Source: Desulfurobacteriaceae bacterium
Lineage (GTDB): Bacteria; Aquificota; Aquificia; Desulfurobacteriales; Desulfurobacteriaceae
Direction of reading: 5' to 3'
DNA: 64,000 bases
Assembly: GCA_027063785.1 (NCBI GenBank)
Contig: JAMORC010000039.1
Location: 34,309 to 98,308, forward strand
Shown: positions 14,157-21,999 of the stretch, one piece after another
How positions within the stretch are numbered: position 1 is the first letter of the stretch
Layout: each line of letters opens with the position of its first letter
Notes under the pieces: model-generated
Seen by the model: the letters and a program-made list of their open reading frames with translations, nothing else
What the model was told of the DNA's origin: nothing
Database searches by the model: none
Program-made: the position numbers and the translations under genes

Positions 14157-15436
14157 GAAGACTTCTCATAAAGGGAGGCTTTGTCGTTGACCCATCCCAG
14201 GGGATTGAGAAAGTCTGCGACATCCTGATAGAAGGTGGAAAAGTAATAAAGGTAGAAGAGGGAATTCCTAATACGGAGGCTTCAGAAGTCATCGACGCTT
14301 CCGGACTTATCGTCTCTCCCGGATTTATCGACCTTCACTCTCACCTGAGGGATCCCGGACAGGAATGGAAGGAGGATATCGAAAGCGGCTCTGCAGCGGC
14401 CGTTGCAGGAGGAATAACGTCCGTCTGCTGCATGGCAAACACCGACCCCGTTAACGACAACCCAACGGTAACCAGGTACATCATTGAAAAAGCGGAAAAG
14501 GTCGGACTCTGCGACGTCTTTCCGGTAGGTGCAATAACAAAAGGACTAAAGGGAGAGGAACTTGCCGAAATCGGTCTTATGGTAAAGGCGGGAATCGTTG
14601 CCATATCCGACGACGGAGAAACGCCGAGGGATTCAAAAATTTTGAGAAATGCTATGGACTACGCCAGAAGTCTTGGAATTCCCGTTTTCACCCACTCCGA
14701 GGACAAGAGCCTATCCGCCGGAGGACACGTAAACGAGGGAATCGTATCGACAAAATTGGGAATTCCCGGTATGCCGTCCGAAGCAGAAGATATCGGAACG
14801 ATGAGAGACATACTGATAGCAGGACTGACCGGAGCCCACATCCACGTCTGCCATGTATCAAGCAAAGGAGCTTTATCAATAATAGAGTGGGCAAAGAAAA
14901 AGGGCATAAACGTCACATGTGAGATAACTCCTCACCACTTCACGCTGACAGAAGAGGCAGTACTCGAGTTTGACACAAACGCGAAGATGTGTCCGCCTCT
15001 AAGGAGCAAGGAGGACGTTGAAGCCTGCAGGAAAGCGTTAGAATCCGGACTTGCAGATGTAATTGCAACCGACCACGCCCCCCACTCCGAAGATGAAAAG
15101 CTCGTAGAGTTCTGTCGGGCACCTTTCGGGATAATAGGCTTTCAAACGCTTCTTCCCCTTTCGTTAGAACTGGTAAGGAAAGGATACTTAACGCTTTCAG
15201 AACTCATAAAAAGACTCTCCACCACTCCGGCAAGGATAATAAGGAAAAAGGACTTAGGGACTCTGAAGCCCGGATCAAAGGCGAACATCACCATTTTTGA
15301 CCCGGAGGAAGAGTACACCCTGACAAGGAACGAGATACGTTCAAAGAGCTTCAACACCCCCTTCCTGGGCAGGAAGTTAAAGGGACGCGTGAAATTTACC
15401 ATATACAGTGGTAAAATTGTTTACAAAAACGTTTAA
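14153..15436 (+). CDS. pyrC: Dihydroorotase PyrC
   Basis: A 427-residue amidohydrolase cyclising carbamoyl aspartate to dihydroorotate. The metal motif DLHSHLRDPGQEWKED, the histidine segments HSEDK and HVSSKGALS, and the DHAPHS motif near residue 316 are those of class I dihydroorotases. The start is the ATG at 14153 overlapping the cytochrome stop (ATGA); an upstream ATG in the cytochrome gene is not needed for family length. In Aquifex the homologous enzyme works in complex with PyrB, which fits the linkage here. Confidence 0.93.
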   Translation: MRRLLIKGGFVVDPSQGIEKVCDILIEGGKVIKVEEGIPNTEASEVIDASGLIVSPGFIDLHSHLRDPGQEWKEDIESGSAAAVAGGITSVCCMANTDPVNDNPTVTRYIIEKAEKVGLCDVFPVGAITKGLKGEELAEIGLMVKAGIVAISDDGETPRDSKILRNAMDYARSLGIPVFTHSEDKSLSAGGHVNEGIVSTKLGIPGMPSEAEDIGTMRDILIAGLTGAHIHVCHVSSKGALSIIEWAKKKGINVTCEITPHHFTLTEEAVLEFDTNAKMCPPLRSKEDVEACRKALESGLADVIATDHAPHSEDEKLVEFCRAPFGIIGFQTLLPLSLELVRKGYLTLSELIKRLSTTPARIIRKKDLGTLKPGSKANITIFDPEEEYTLTRNEIRSKSFNTPFLGRKLKGRVKFTIYSGKIVYKNV

Positions 15437-15448
15437 ACAGGAGAAGTA

Positions 15449-16315
15449 ATGCACCAAGGGCCGACATTCTTCGATATTTTCTGGCTTCTCCTCATTCTTT
15501 TCTCCCTCTGGCCCATCTTCCAGCAGAAAAACCTCGAGTGGGCAAGGCTGAGGCTCATCAGAGAAATCGAAAAGAAGAGGAAATCCCGCGTAATAACGAT
15601 GATTCATCGTCAGGAAAGACTTGCCTTTATGGGATTTCCCCTCGTCAGGTTCATAACCATAGAGGACTCGGAAAGGATCCTAAGGGCCATAAGGATGACC
15701 CCTGACGATATGGCGATCGACCTGATAATACATACCCCCGGAGGCCTCGCCCTTGCAGCAACTCAAATAGCCTCCGCCCTGGCAAAAAGAAAAGCCCCCG
15801 TAAGGGTAATAGTTCCTCACTACGCAATGTCGGGAGGAACCCTCATAGCCCTTGCCGCCGACGAAATAATTATGGACTCCAACGCCGTCCTCGGTCCCCT
15901 CGATCCCCAGCTGGGACAGTTTCCGGCACCGTCAATAGTAAAGGCGGTTAAGGATAAAGTCGGAAAGGGAAGGGAAGTCAAAGATGAAACGCTGATACTC
16001 GCCGACGTTGCTGAGAAAGCCCTGACGCAGATGAAGAACACCATAATCAGAATACTTACTCTAAAAGGCCACGACAGGGAAAAGGCCGAAAGGATCGCCG
16101 ACCTCCTTACCTCCGGTTACTGGACTCACGACTACCCGCTAACGGTTGAAGTCGTCGAAGAACTGGGACTTAAGGTTTCAACAGATGTCCCCAAGGAGGT
16201 TTACGACTTAATGGAGCTTTACTATCAACCCACGGGACAGACCTCGGTGCAGTACATCCCGGTTCCTTACGGGGAGCCTAAAAAGGGAGAAGTACCGGTT
16301 AGAAAACCTCATTAG
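15449..16315 (+). CDS. SDH-family Clp-fold serine protease, membrane-anchored
   Basis: A 288-residue protein with an N-terminal hydrophobic segment (residues 7-24), then a ClpP-fold domain of the SDH/DUF114 family: IIHTPGGLALAATQIA, the nucleophile motif HYAMSGGTLIALAADEI with S128, and VLGPLDPQLGQFPA. It is related to SppA/NfeD-like membrane proteases that degrade membrane peptides. The C-terminal Tyr/Pro-rich tail is probably flexible. It lies 12 bases after pyrC. Confidence 0.83.
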   Translation: MHQGPTFFDIFWLLLILFSLWPIFQQKNLEWARLRLIREIEKKRKSRVITMIHRQERLAFMGFPLVRFITIEDSERILRAIRMTPDDMAIDLIIHTPGGLALAATQIASALAKRKAPVRVIVPHYAMSGGTLIALAADEIIMDSNAVLGPLDPQLGQFPAPSIVKAVKDKVGKGREVKDETLILADVAEKALTQMKNTIIRILTLKGHDREKAERIADLLTSGYWTHDYPLTVEVVEELGLKVSTDVPKEVYDLMELYYQPTGQTSVQYIPVPYGEPKKGEVPVRKPH

Positions 16316-16323
16316 GAGCTGAG

Positions 16324-16815
16324 ATGTTTGAAATAGGCGACAAAGTTGCTTACCCGCCCCACGGAGTGGGAGTTATAGAGGGAAAAGAGGAGCGGGTAAT
16401 AGGGGGAAAAGTAATCGTCTACTACCGCATAAACCTCATCGGCAAGAACATGTCCATACTCGTTCCGGAACCCGGGATTGAAAGCTCCGGCATAAGGCCT
16501 GTCCTTTCGGAAGAAGAAATTGAGGAGATTTTGGAGTATCTCGGAGAAATTCCCAAAAACATAAGCGAGAAGTGGACGGTCAGGCACAGGCTCAACGTAG
16601 ACAGGCTGAAGACAGGAGAGATAAAAGAACTGGCAACCGTGGTGAGGAACCTGTCCTACAGGTCAAAGGAAAAGGAGCTTTCTTACTCGGAAAAGAGAAT
16701 GTTTGAGGAAGCCTTTGCAAGGCTTGCCGAAGAAATAGCTCTATCCCTTGGAGAACCGGTAAAAAAAGTCAAACAAAGGATAAGGAAAATTCTGAAAGAG
16801 GTTAAGGAGAAGTGA
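16324..16815 (+). CDS. CarD/CdnL-family transcription regulator
   Basis: A 163-residue protein. The N-terminal Tudor-like RNA-polymerase-interaction domain is clear (FEIGDKVAYPPHGVGVIEG, then YYRINL and MSILVP). The helical C-terminal domain (residues 70-160) binds upstream promoter DNA in characterised CarD proteins. CarD stabilises open complexes at rRNA and other promoters. Its stop overlaps the GTG of the PIN-TRAM gene, and the order carD, PIN-TRAM, ispD resembles the cluster seen in many Gram-positive bacteria. Confidence 0.92.
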   Translation: MFEIGDKVAYPPHGVGVIEGKEERVIGGKVIVYYRINLIGKNMSILVPEPGIESSGIRPVLSEEEIEEILEYLGEIPKNISEKWTVRHRLNVDRLKTGEIKELATVVRNLSYRSKEKELSYSEKRMFEEAFARLAEEIALSLGEPVKKVKQRIRKILKEVKEK

Positions 16816-17792
16816 TTTCTAAGCTTCTCGGCGGATTCTTCCTCTTCCTCATAGTAATCTCCCTTGTAATTTTCAAACACTACGGCTTCACGCTGACTCA
16901 ATCCCTTATACTGGGAATTTTCATCACGGCCGCCTCTTTTCTGCTTTACCAGTTTGTTATGAGAAGAAAACTTTCAATCAAAGTCCTGCTTCTATTTTCG
17001 GCCGGCTTTTTCCTGGGACTGTACCTGGCAAAGGGAATTACGCTTTCCCTTTACTCGTTTTTCAGCCAGTTTCCTTATCTTCAGGAAATTCTCTTTATAA
17101 CCCTACCTTACCTGTTTGCTTTCCTCGCAGTAGAAATCGGTAAGGACAAACCCCTATCTGACCTCCTAAAAGAGGAAAGTTCGCTGTACTGCACAACAAA
17201 GGTCGTCGACACCAGCGCTCTTATAGACGGAAGAATCTATGAAATCGCCCGGCTGGGATTCATTGAGGGGAAGATCGTAATACCGAGGTTTGTTCTGGAA
17301 GAGCTTCAAACCCTCGCCGACTCTTCCGACCACATGACAAGGACAAAAGGAAAAAAAGGACTAGAAGTAGTATCGAAAATCAGAACCCTTGAAAAGCCGC
17401 CGGTTGAGATATACGAAAGGGATTTCCCCTGGATAAAGGACGTCGACTCAAAACTCATAGAGCTTTCAAGAAAGCTACGGGCAAAGCTCATAACAACGGA
17501 CTACAACCTCAACAAAGTGGCTTCCATAAAGGGAATTGAAATACTCAACATAAACGACCTGGCAAATGCCCTGAAGCCCGTCGTTGCCGTCGGAGAGGAA
17601 CTCGTCATCTTCCTGGTAAAGGAAGGGAAGGAGAAGAACCAGGGCGTGGGCTACCTCGACGACGGGACGATGGTCGTCGTTGACAACGCCAAGCACCTTG
17701 TAGGCCATAAGGTTAAAGTTCTTGTAAACAACGTTCTCCAAACCTCAGCCGGGAAGATAATATTTGCAAGGCTTAAAGAGGTGGTGAAGTGA
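16812..17792 (+). CDS. PIN-TRAM domain integral membrane protein (YacL-like)
   Basis: A 326-residue protein with four predicted membrane segments in the first 110 residues, a PIN nuclease domain (VVDTSALIDGRIYEI with D133 and D139; later LITTDYNLNKVA) and a C-terminal TRAM RNA-binding domain (about 255-320). YacL-type proteins are membrane-bound putative RNases of undefined target. The GTG start overlaps the carD stop, and its own stop overlaps the GTG of ispD. Confidence 0.9.
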   Translation: MISKLLGGFFLFLIVISLVIFKHYGFTLTQSLILGIFITAASFLLYQFVMRRKLSIKVLLLFSAGFFLGLYLAKGITLSLYSFFSQFPYLQEILFITLPYLFAFLAVEIGKDKPLSDLLKEESSLYCTTKVVDTSALIDGRIYEIARLGFIEGKIVIPRFVLEELQTLADSSDHMTRTKGKKGLEVVSKIRTLEKPPVEIYERDFPWIKDVDSKLIELSRKLRAKLITTDYNLNKVASIKGIEILNINDLANALKPVVAVGEELVIFLVKEGKEKNQGVGYLDDGTMVVVDNAKHLVGHKVKVLVNNVLQTSAGKIIFARLKEVVK

Positions 17793-18487
17793 GGGTCGCC
17801 GTTGTACCGGCCGCCGGGCTCGGAAGGCGGTTCGGGGGTAAAAAACAGTTTTTCAAGCTGAAGGGAAAACCCATAGTGGAATATCCTCTTTCACTGTTTG
17901 AGAAAAGCGAACTTATATCGGCCGTGATCCTGGTCCTGCCAAAGGAAAACCTCGAGCTGGGAGAGGAGTTGAAGAGGAAGTTTTCAAAGCTCTATGCAGT
18001 AGTTCCCGGAGGAGAAGAGAGGCAGTCATCGGTCAAAAAGGGACTTGAAGCGGCGAAGGAACTTTCTCCCTCCGAGGTTGTTGTACACGACGGCGTCCGC
18101 CCCATAGTGCCTCCAACCCTGCTAAGGGAGCTGATAATAGCCCTTGCCGACTACGACGTTGACGGAGTAATTCCCGGGATAAAGCCAAAGGAAACCGTGA
18201 AAGAAATAGGCTCCCCCCTTGAGCCGGGAGACCACTTTGTAAAGAGAACACTAAACAGGGATAACCTGATACTTGTCCAAACTCCACAGGTTTTCAGCTT
18301 TCAAACCCTGCTCGAGTGCCACATTAAGGCAGAAAAGGAAGATTTTACGGCAACCGATGACTCGGCACTCCTCGAACATTACGGTTATTCCGTCGTTTCC
18401 ATTCCGGGGGATTACAGGAATATAAAGATAACCACACCAGAAGACGTAAAAATTGCAGAAGTTTTCTTATTAAGCCCAATCCTGTAG
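17789..18487 (+). CDS. ispD: 2-C-methyl-D-erythritol 4-phosphate cytidylyltransferase IspD
   Basis: A 232-residue nucleotidyltransferase of the MEP isoprenoid pathway. The glycine-rich CTP loop AAGLGRRFGGKKQFFKLKGKP, the motif VVHDGVRPIVP and the C-terminal NIKITTPEDVKIAE are diagnostic. The GTG start is coupled to the PIN-TRAM gene by a four-base overlap. IspF is not adjacent. Confidence 0.93.
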   Translation: MRVAVVPAAGLGRRFGGKKQFFKLKGKPIVEYPLSLFEKSELISAVILVLPKENLELGEELKRKFSKLYAVVPGGEERQSSVKKGLEAAKELSPSEVVVHDGVRPIVPPTLLRELIIALADYDVDGVIPGIKPKETVKEIGSPLEPGDHFVKRTLNRDNLILVQTPQVFSFQTLLECHIKAEKEDFTATDDSALLEHYGYSVVSIPGDYRNIKITTPEDVKIAEVFLLSPIL

Positions 18488-18500
18488 TCCGGAGAAAGGA

Positions 18501-19145
18501 ATGGAAGACCTGAGGAAAATCCCTCTACTTTCGGAACTTTCGGAAGATCAACTAAAAAAAGTTCTCTCGATAGCAACGCTTAAGAAATACCCCAAGGGCA
18601 AAGTAATATTCACCCCCTCTCAAAAGGGAGAGTTTTTTTTCATTCTGAAGAAGGGTAAAGTAAAAGTATTCAAAACGGCAAAAGGCAAAGAGCAAATACT
18701 CAAAGTCTTCTCAAAGCCTGCCATTTTTGGAGAAGCCGCAAGCTTTACCGGGAGTTATTTCCCGGCCTGGGCAGAAAGCTTGGAAGAATCCGAAGTTTTG
18801 GTAATTCCCAGAAAAGAGTTTCTCAACCTGCTGAGGGAAGATCCGGAAATAGGAATGAAGCTTCTCGCCGTTATGGCTCAAAGGCTTATGCACCTTACCG
18901 GCGTAATAGAGAACCTTTCTCTAAAAGATGCTCTCTCAAAGGTATCCTCCTACATACTGACGCTATACGGCGAAATGGGAGAGGAAATAACTTTCCGGAC
19001 AAACATTGCAGCTATGGAACTCGGCCTCACAAAGGAAACAGTTTCCCGCATGCTGTCAAAGCTTAAAGAGATGGGAATAATAGAGAAGAATAGGAACTCC
19101 ATAAAAATTAAAGACCTCAAAGCCCTCAAGGAACTTTCAATCTAA
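18501..19145 (+). CDS. Crp/Fnr-family transcription regulator without cysteines
   Basis: A 214-residue regulator: cyclic-nucleotide-binding-type sensor domain (about 7-125), dimerisation helix (about 115-145) and winged HTH. The recognition helix LTKETVSRMLSKLKE contains E179-x2-S182-R183, the FNR-type reading head for TTGA half-sites. There is no cysteine in the protein, so it cannot carry an FNR iron-sulfur cluster; the segment GEAASFTGSYFPAWAES resembles DNR/Nnr-type sensors that bind haem and respond to NO, and a CO-sensing role is also conceivable. It lies just upstream of a convergent YgbA_NO gene and cooS, and TTGAC-N4-GTCAA sites occur at 5708-5721 and 21537-21550. Confidence 0.9.
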   Translation: MEDLRKIPLLSELSEDQLKKVLSIATLKKYPKGKVIFTPSQKGEFFFILKKGKVKVFKTAKGKEQILKVFSKPAIFGEAASFTGSYFPAWAESLEESEVLVIPRKEFLNLLREDPEIGMKLLAVMAQRLMHLTGVIENLSLKDALSKVSSYILTLYGEMGEEITFRTNIAAMELGLTKETVSRMLSKLKEMGIIEKNRNSIKIKDLKALKELSI

Positions 19146-19448
19146 GAACTTTTCCCTAAGTTCGTGAACCAGCCAGCTCAAAGGGCTATAAAGAAAAAGT
19201 CTCGGCCCGCTGAAGCGCATCACCTCTTTAATCCTACTTCTCATCTCAGGAGTGTAGCAGTGAACAGGACACCTCTTACAGGTAGGCTTATCCTCGCCGA
19301 AAGGACAAACTTCAAGCCTTTCGTAAGCATACCTCAGAAGTTTTCGGCACTCGGGACAGAGTTCCCCCTTTTGCACGCCGTGCTTTTTCCAGCAGTAAAT
19401 TTCAAGCATTTTCCTTATTGTTCTTTTTTCCCTTTCCAGCCTGCTCAA
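19137..19448 (-). CDS. YgbA_NO family (nitrous-oxide-stimulated promoter) protein
   Basis: A 103-residue cytoplasmic protein with conserved cysteines in the pattern LCPEC, VCPFG and CKRCPVHCY, typical of the YgbA_NO family, whose E. coli member is induced by nitric oxide and helps recovery from nitrosative stress. The cysteines probably bind a metal or cluster. It overlaps the Crp/Fnr gene tail-to-tail by nine bases and lies downstream of cooS on the same strand, separated by a terminator hairpin. The context suggests a nitrosative or gas-response function. Confidence 0.85.
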   Translation of the reverse strand: MSRLEREKRTIRKMLEIYCWKKHGVQKGELCPECRKLLRYAYERLEVCPFGEDKPTCKRCPVHCYTPEMRSRIKEVMRFSGPRLFLYSPLSWLVHELREKFLD

Positions 19449-19469
19449 AAGACCTCCCCGAAATTAAGA

Positions 19470-19490
19470 AGTCCCCGCCGGGCGGGGACT
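19470..19490 (-). terminator. Terminator downstream of cooS
   Basis: A GC-rich 9-bp hairpin: AGTCCCCGC (19470-19478) pairs with GCGGGGACT (19482-19490). On the minus strand it is followed by TTCTTAATTT, so it could act as an intrinsic terminator after cooS. Confidence 0.7.
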
Positions 19491-19511
19491 AAGGAAGAGA
19501 GGAGTCAAGGA

Positions 19512-21476
19512 TTATATACCAAGAAGCTCTCTCTTCTTCACTATGTGTTCTTCAATACCGTCCGCAGCCTGAACGGGATCATCCCCGACGGCAATCTTTC
19601 CGCCGGTCAGGCCTTCAACCTCTTCGGTAAGTAACTTAACGACTTTATCAGAACCGGTTACCGGAGGAACGGGAGAAACGTGGGTGTAAAGTCCCATGGC
19701 AACGGCAGAAAAACCGTCAATAACGGCCTTCTGTTCCATATACTCTGGTGCAGTAACGGCCACAGGAAGCTGGGAGGGATCAACACCCAGAGCATTGGCA
19801 ATCGCCACGACGGTCATGATAATTCTTCCCGTATCGGTGCAGGTTCCGAAGGAAAGGACAGGAGGAATTCCGAGAGCCTTACAAACCCCGGCAAGCTTCG
19901 GACCCGCGTACTTATCGACAGCCTCAAGAGTCTCAAGTCCGGCTTTCTGAAGACCCGCATTTCCGCAACCGGCACCGATTACAAGGATATCTCTCTTTAT
20001 AAGCTCCTTCGCTATTTGAACTGTCATGCTGTCCTGGGGACCGTTCCCGAGGGAAGTACAGTTAACGAGAGCAACAACTCCCTTAATATCTCCGGATTTA
20101 ATTACTTCAAGAAGCGGGTCAAGGCTTCCGCCGAGGGCGTTAACTATCGCCTCTGCGGAAAATCCGACAATAGCCTTCTGCTTAAACCTGGAAACGTCAG
20201 CCTTCGGAGCGCTCTTTCTCTCCTTAAAGTTTTCGATTGCAAGCTTTATTATCTCCTCGGCTACCTTTGACTCATTCCCCGGCTTGTACTCAAGCCTTAT
20301 TGAACCGGGAACACCTATGATGTTTGAAACGGCTATAAGCTTAAACCTGTACTTATCTGCGTACTCCTTAAGGTTGGCAAGGGAACAGTTCATATCCATA
20401 ACAAAGGCATCGACTGCTCCGGTTGAGAGGAAGTACTCTATCGATATCCAGTTTGAAGTAAGACCGGCAAATACGTCGTCGCACTCAAGTCTTGCCATCA
20501 TCTCCTGACCGGTTTCAATAGAACCAACGATTTTCACCCCTTTAGCACCGGCAGCCCTTGCCATCTCCTGAACTTTCGGGTCTTTAGCCAGCTTAACAAG
20601 GGCCATACCGACAAAAGGTTCGTGTCCGTTGGGCAGGATGTTAACGTAGTCGGGATCGAGAATACCGAAGTCAACCTCGCACTCGTGAGGAGTAGGCGTT
20701 CCGTAAAGGGCATCTTGAATAATCTCAAGGGGAACTAAAGCTCCGAAAGCAGAAGCAACGCCGTTTCTGAGAGCTGCCAGCGCCAGGGTAATGTAGTCCC
20801 CATCGATGTTGGTCATTGAGCGAGTTACGGAATCGACAAGCTCATTCATAGGTCCTTTGGGCATTATGCCGAGCCTTCTGAAAACCTCCTTCCTGCTTTC
20901 AGGAGCCAGTTTCTCAACAAAGATTGACGTATCGTTTTGAGACAAGCTGCTGAGAACCCCCTCCGCTACCTGTTTGGCTTTCTCCTCCAGGGGAAGGGAT
21001 TTATCTACACCGAGAACATCCGCCAGCAGGTCAATCTTCGAGGGATCTTTAATCTCATAAACCGTATTTCCCTTTGCCGTTTCAAGGAGCGTTAAGGCTG
21101 CTTCCCTGCAGTGGTAGGTATAAGCGGAAAGCCCCATATTGGCCTTTATGAGGAAATTCCTCATAACAATACCGTGAGCGTCGATACCGCAAACTCCCCT
21201 GGGGGTTTTCGGAGTTATACGACAAGGGCCCATTGAACAAAGCTGACAGGAAACTCCCTCTTTACAGAACTTACACCTGACCTGTTCCATTGCCCCAAAT
21301 CGATCAGCAACGTTTGAAAGCCCGGCTTCCTTTACCTGTTTGTACATGTAGTTAACGCTTTCGTGGAAACTGGGCATTTTAAGGCCGACGCCTGCCGAAA
21401 GATCCGACTCCGCGCGGAAATTCTGCTGTTCTTTCTTTTCGCTTCCGTTCCCGTCCTTTTTGAAGAATCCAAACAT
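19512..21476 (-). CDS. cooS: Anaerobic Ni-Fe carbon monoxide dehydrogenase catalytic subunit CooS
   Basis: A 654-residue catalytic subunit interconverting CO and CO2. The N-terminal cluster region has C-x2-C-x5-GVSCQLCSMGPC and GVCG, for the B- and D-clusters. C-cluster segments are all visible: NGHEPF with its histidine, MDMNCSLAN, NCTSLGNGP, GAGCGNAGLQ and SFGTCTDTGRI. The ATG at 21476 is preceded by GGAGGAGAAA; longer frames extend only into the regulatory region. No acetyl-CoA synthase, CooC or CooF gene is next to it, so it is a solitary CODH. An FNR-type operator is centred 67 bp upstream of the start. In a reverse-TCA autotroph it could oxidise CO or reduce CO2. Confidence 0.96.
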   Translation of the reverse strand: MFGFFKKDGNGSEKKEQQNFRAESDLSAGVGLKMPSFHESVNYMYKQVKEAGLSNVADRFGAMEQVRCKFCKEGVSCQLCSMGPCRITPKTPRGVCGIDAHGIVMRNFLIKANMGLSAYTYHCREAALTLLETAKGNTVYEIKDPSKIDLLADVLGVDKSLPLEEKAKQVAEGVLSSLSQNDTSIFVEKLAPESRKEVFRRLGIMPKGPMNELVDSVTRSMTNIDGDYITLALAALRNGVASAFGALVPLEIIQDALYGTPTPHECEVDFGILDPDYVNILPNGHEPFVGMALVKLAKDPKVQEMARAAGAKGVKIVGSIETGQEMMARLECDDVFAGLTSNWISIEYFLSTGAVDAFVMDMNCSLANLKEYADKYRFKLIAVSNIIGVPGSIRLEYKPGNESKVAEEIIKLAIENFKERKSAPKADVSRFKQKAIVGFSAEAIVNALGGSLDPLLEVIKSGDIKGVVALVNCTSLGNGPQDSMTVQIAKELIKRDILVIGAGCGNAGLQKAGLETLEAVDKYAGPKLAGVCKALGIPPVLSFGTCTDTGRIIMTVVAIANALGVDPSQLPVAVTAPEYMEQKAVIDGFSAVAMGLYTHVSPVPPVTGSDKVVKLLTEEVEGLTGGKIAVGDDPVQAADGIEEHIVKKRELLGI

Positions 21477-21508
21477 TTTCTCCTCCTGCATCTTGGTTTC
21501 TGATATGA

Positions 21509-21514
21509 ATCCTA
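21509..21514 (-). promoter_or_regulatory. -10 element of cooS
   Basis: On the minus strand this reads TAGGAT, 22 bp after the edge of the operator at 21537-21550. A start about 7 bases further would place the operator centre near -41.5, the class II geometry of FNR/CRP activators. Confidence 0.5.
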
Positions 21515-21536
21515 ACCGGTTTCTTCGGAGAAGGCC

Positions 21537-21550
21537 TTGACCTAAGTCAA
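21537..21550. promoter_or_regulatory. Crp/Fnr-type operator between cooS and the NifX-like gene
   Basis: A perfect inverted repeat TTGAC CTAA GTCAA, midway in the divergent intergenic region. Candidate -10 elements lie 22 bp away towards cooS (TAGGAT, minus) and 21 bp away towards the NifX-like gene (TACAAT, 21572-21577), so one dimer could activate both promoters as a class II activator. The half-sites are identical to those at 5708-5721. Confidence 0.75.
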
Positions 21551-21571
21551 AAACAGGACAATATTTGAATG

Positions 21572-21577
21572 TACAAT
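21572..21577 (+). promoter_or_regulatory. -10 element of the NifX-like gene
   Basis: TACAAT, five of six consensus bases, 21 bp from the operator edge. There is no good -35 hexamer, as expected for an activator-dependent class II promoter. Confidence 0.5.
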
Positions 21578-21610
21578 TTATTGGAGAATTAGAATTAAAT
21601 ACGGAGGTAA

Positions 21611-21988
21611 ATGATGAAGATCGTCGTTCCGGTGCTTGAAACGGAAGTAAAGGGAAAGAAGCTCGTAAACGCCCACTTCGGCAAATCAAAGCACTTTGCC
21701 GTTGTAGATACGGAAACGGGAAACGTTGAGGTAATTGAAAATCCGGGAATTCACCTTCCAAGGAGAAGGGGAATCTACATCGCGGAGATGTTTAAAGAGA
21801 AAGGAGTTCAGGCCGTTCTGGTAAAAGAAATGGGAGCAGGCGCTTTTGATAAGATAAGGAATGTTATGGGAATCAAAGTTTACCTTATTCCCCCGGAAAT
21901 TAAATTCCTGGATGAAGCAGTTGAGGCCTTTAAGGAAATGAAACTCAAAGAGCTTCCAGCCCCAAACGAAGAACCCCACGAGCATTAA
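21611..21988 (+). CDS. NifX/NifB-type dinitrogenase FeMo-cofactor-domain protein
   Basis: A 125-residue protein with the DiNase_FeMo-co fold: KIVVPVLETE, then NAHFGKSKHFAVVD, and AEMFKEKGVQAVLVKEMGAGAFDKI. Stand-alone members bind metal clusters or act as cofactor carriers; no nitrogenase genes are nearby. The usual start could be the ATG at 21611 or the one at 21614; GGAGG precedes both. It is transcribed divergently from cooS and shares its operator, which hints at a role in metal-centre assembly or sensing for CODH. Confidence 0.83.
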   Translation: MMKIVVPVLETEVKGKKLVNAHFGKSKHFAVVDTETGNVEVIENPGIHLPRRRGIYIAEMFKEKGVQAVLVKEMGAGAFDKIRNVMGIKVYLIPPEIKFLDEAVEAFKEMKLKELPAPNEEPHEH

Positions 21989-21999
21989 GGGAGGGAACT

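Noticed and set aside
21477..21761. N-terminal extension of CooS beyond 21476
   Set aside because: It would run through the operator and the divergent gene, and the ATG at 21476 has an excellent ribosome-binding site.
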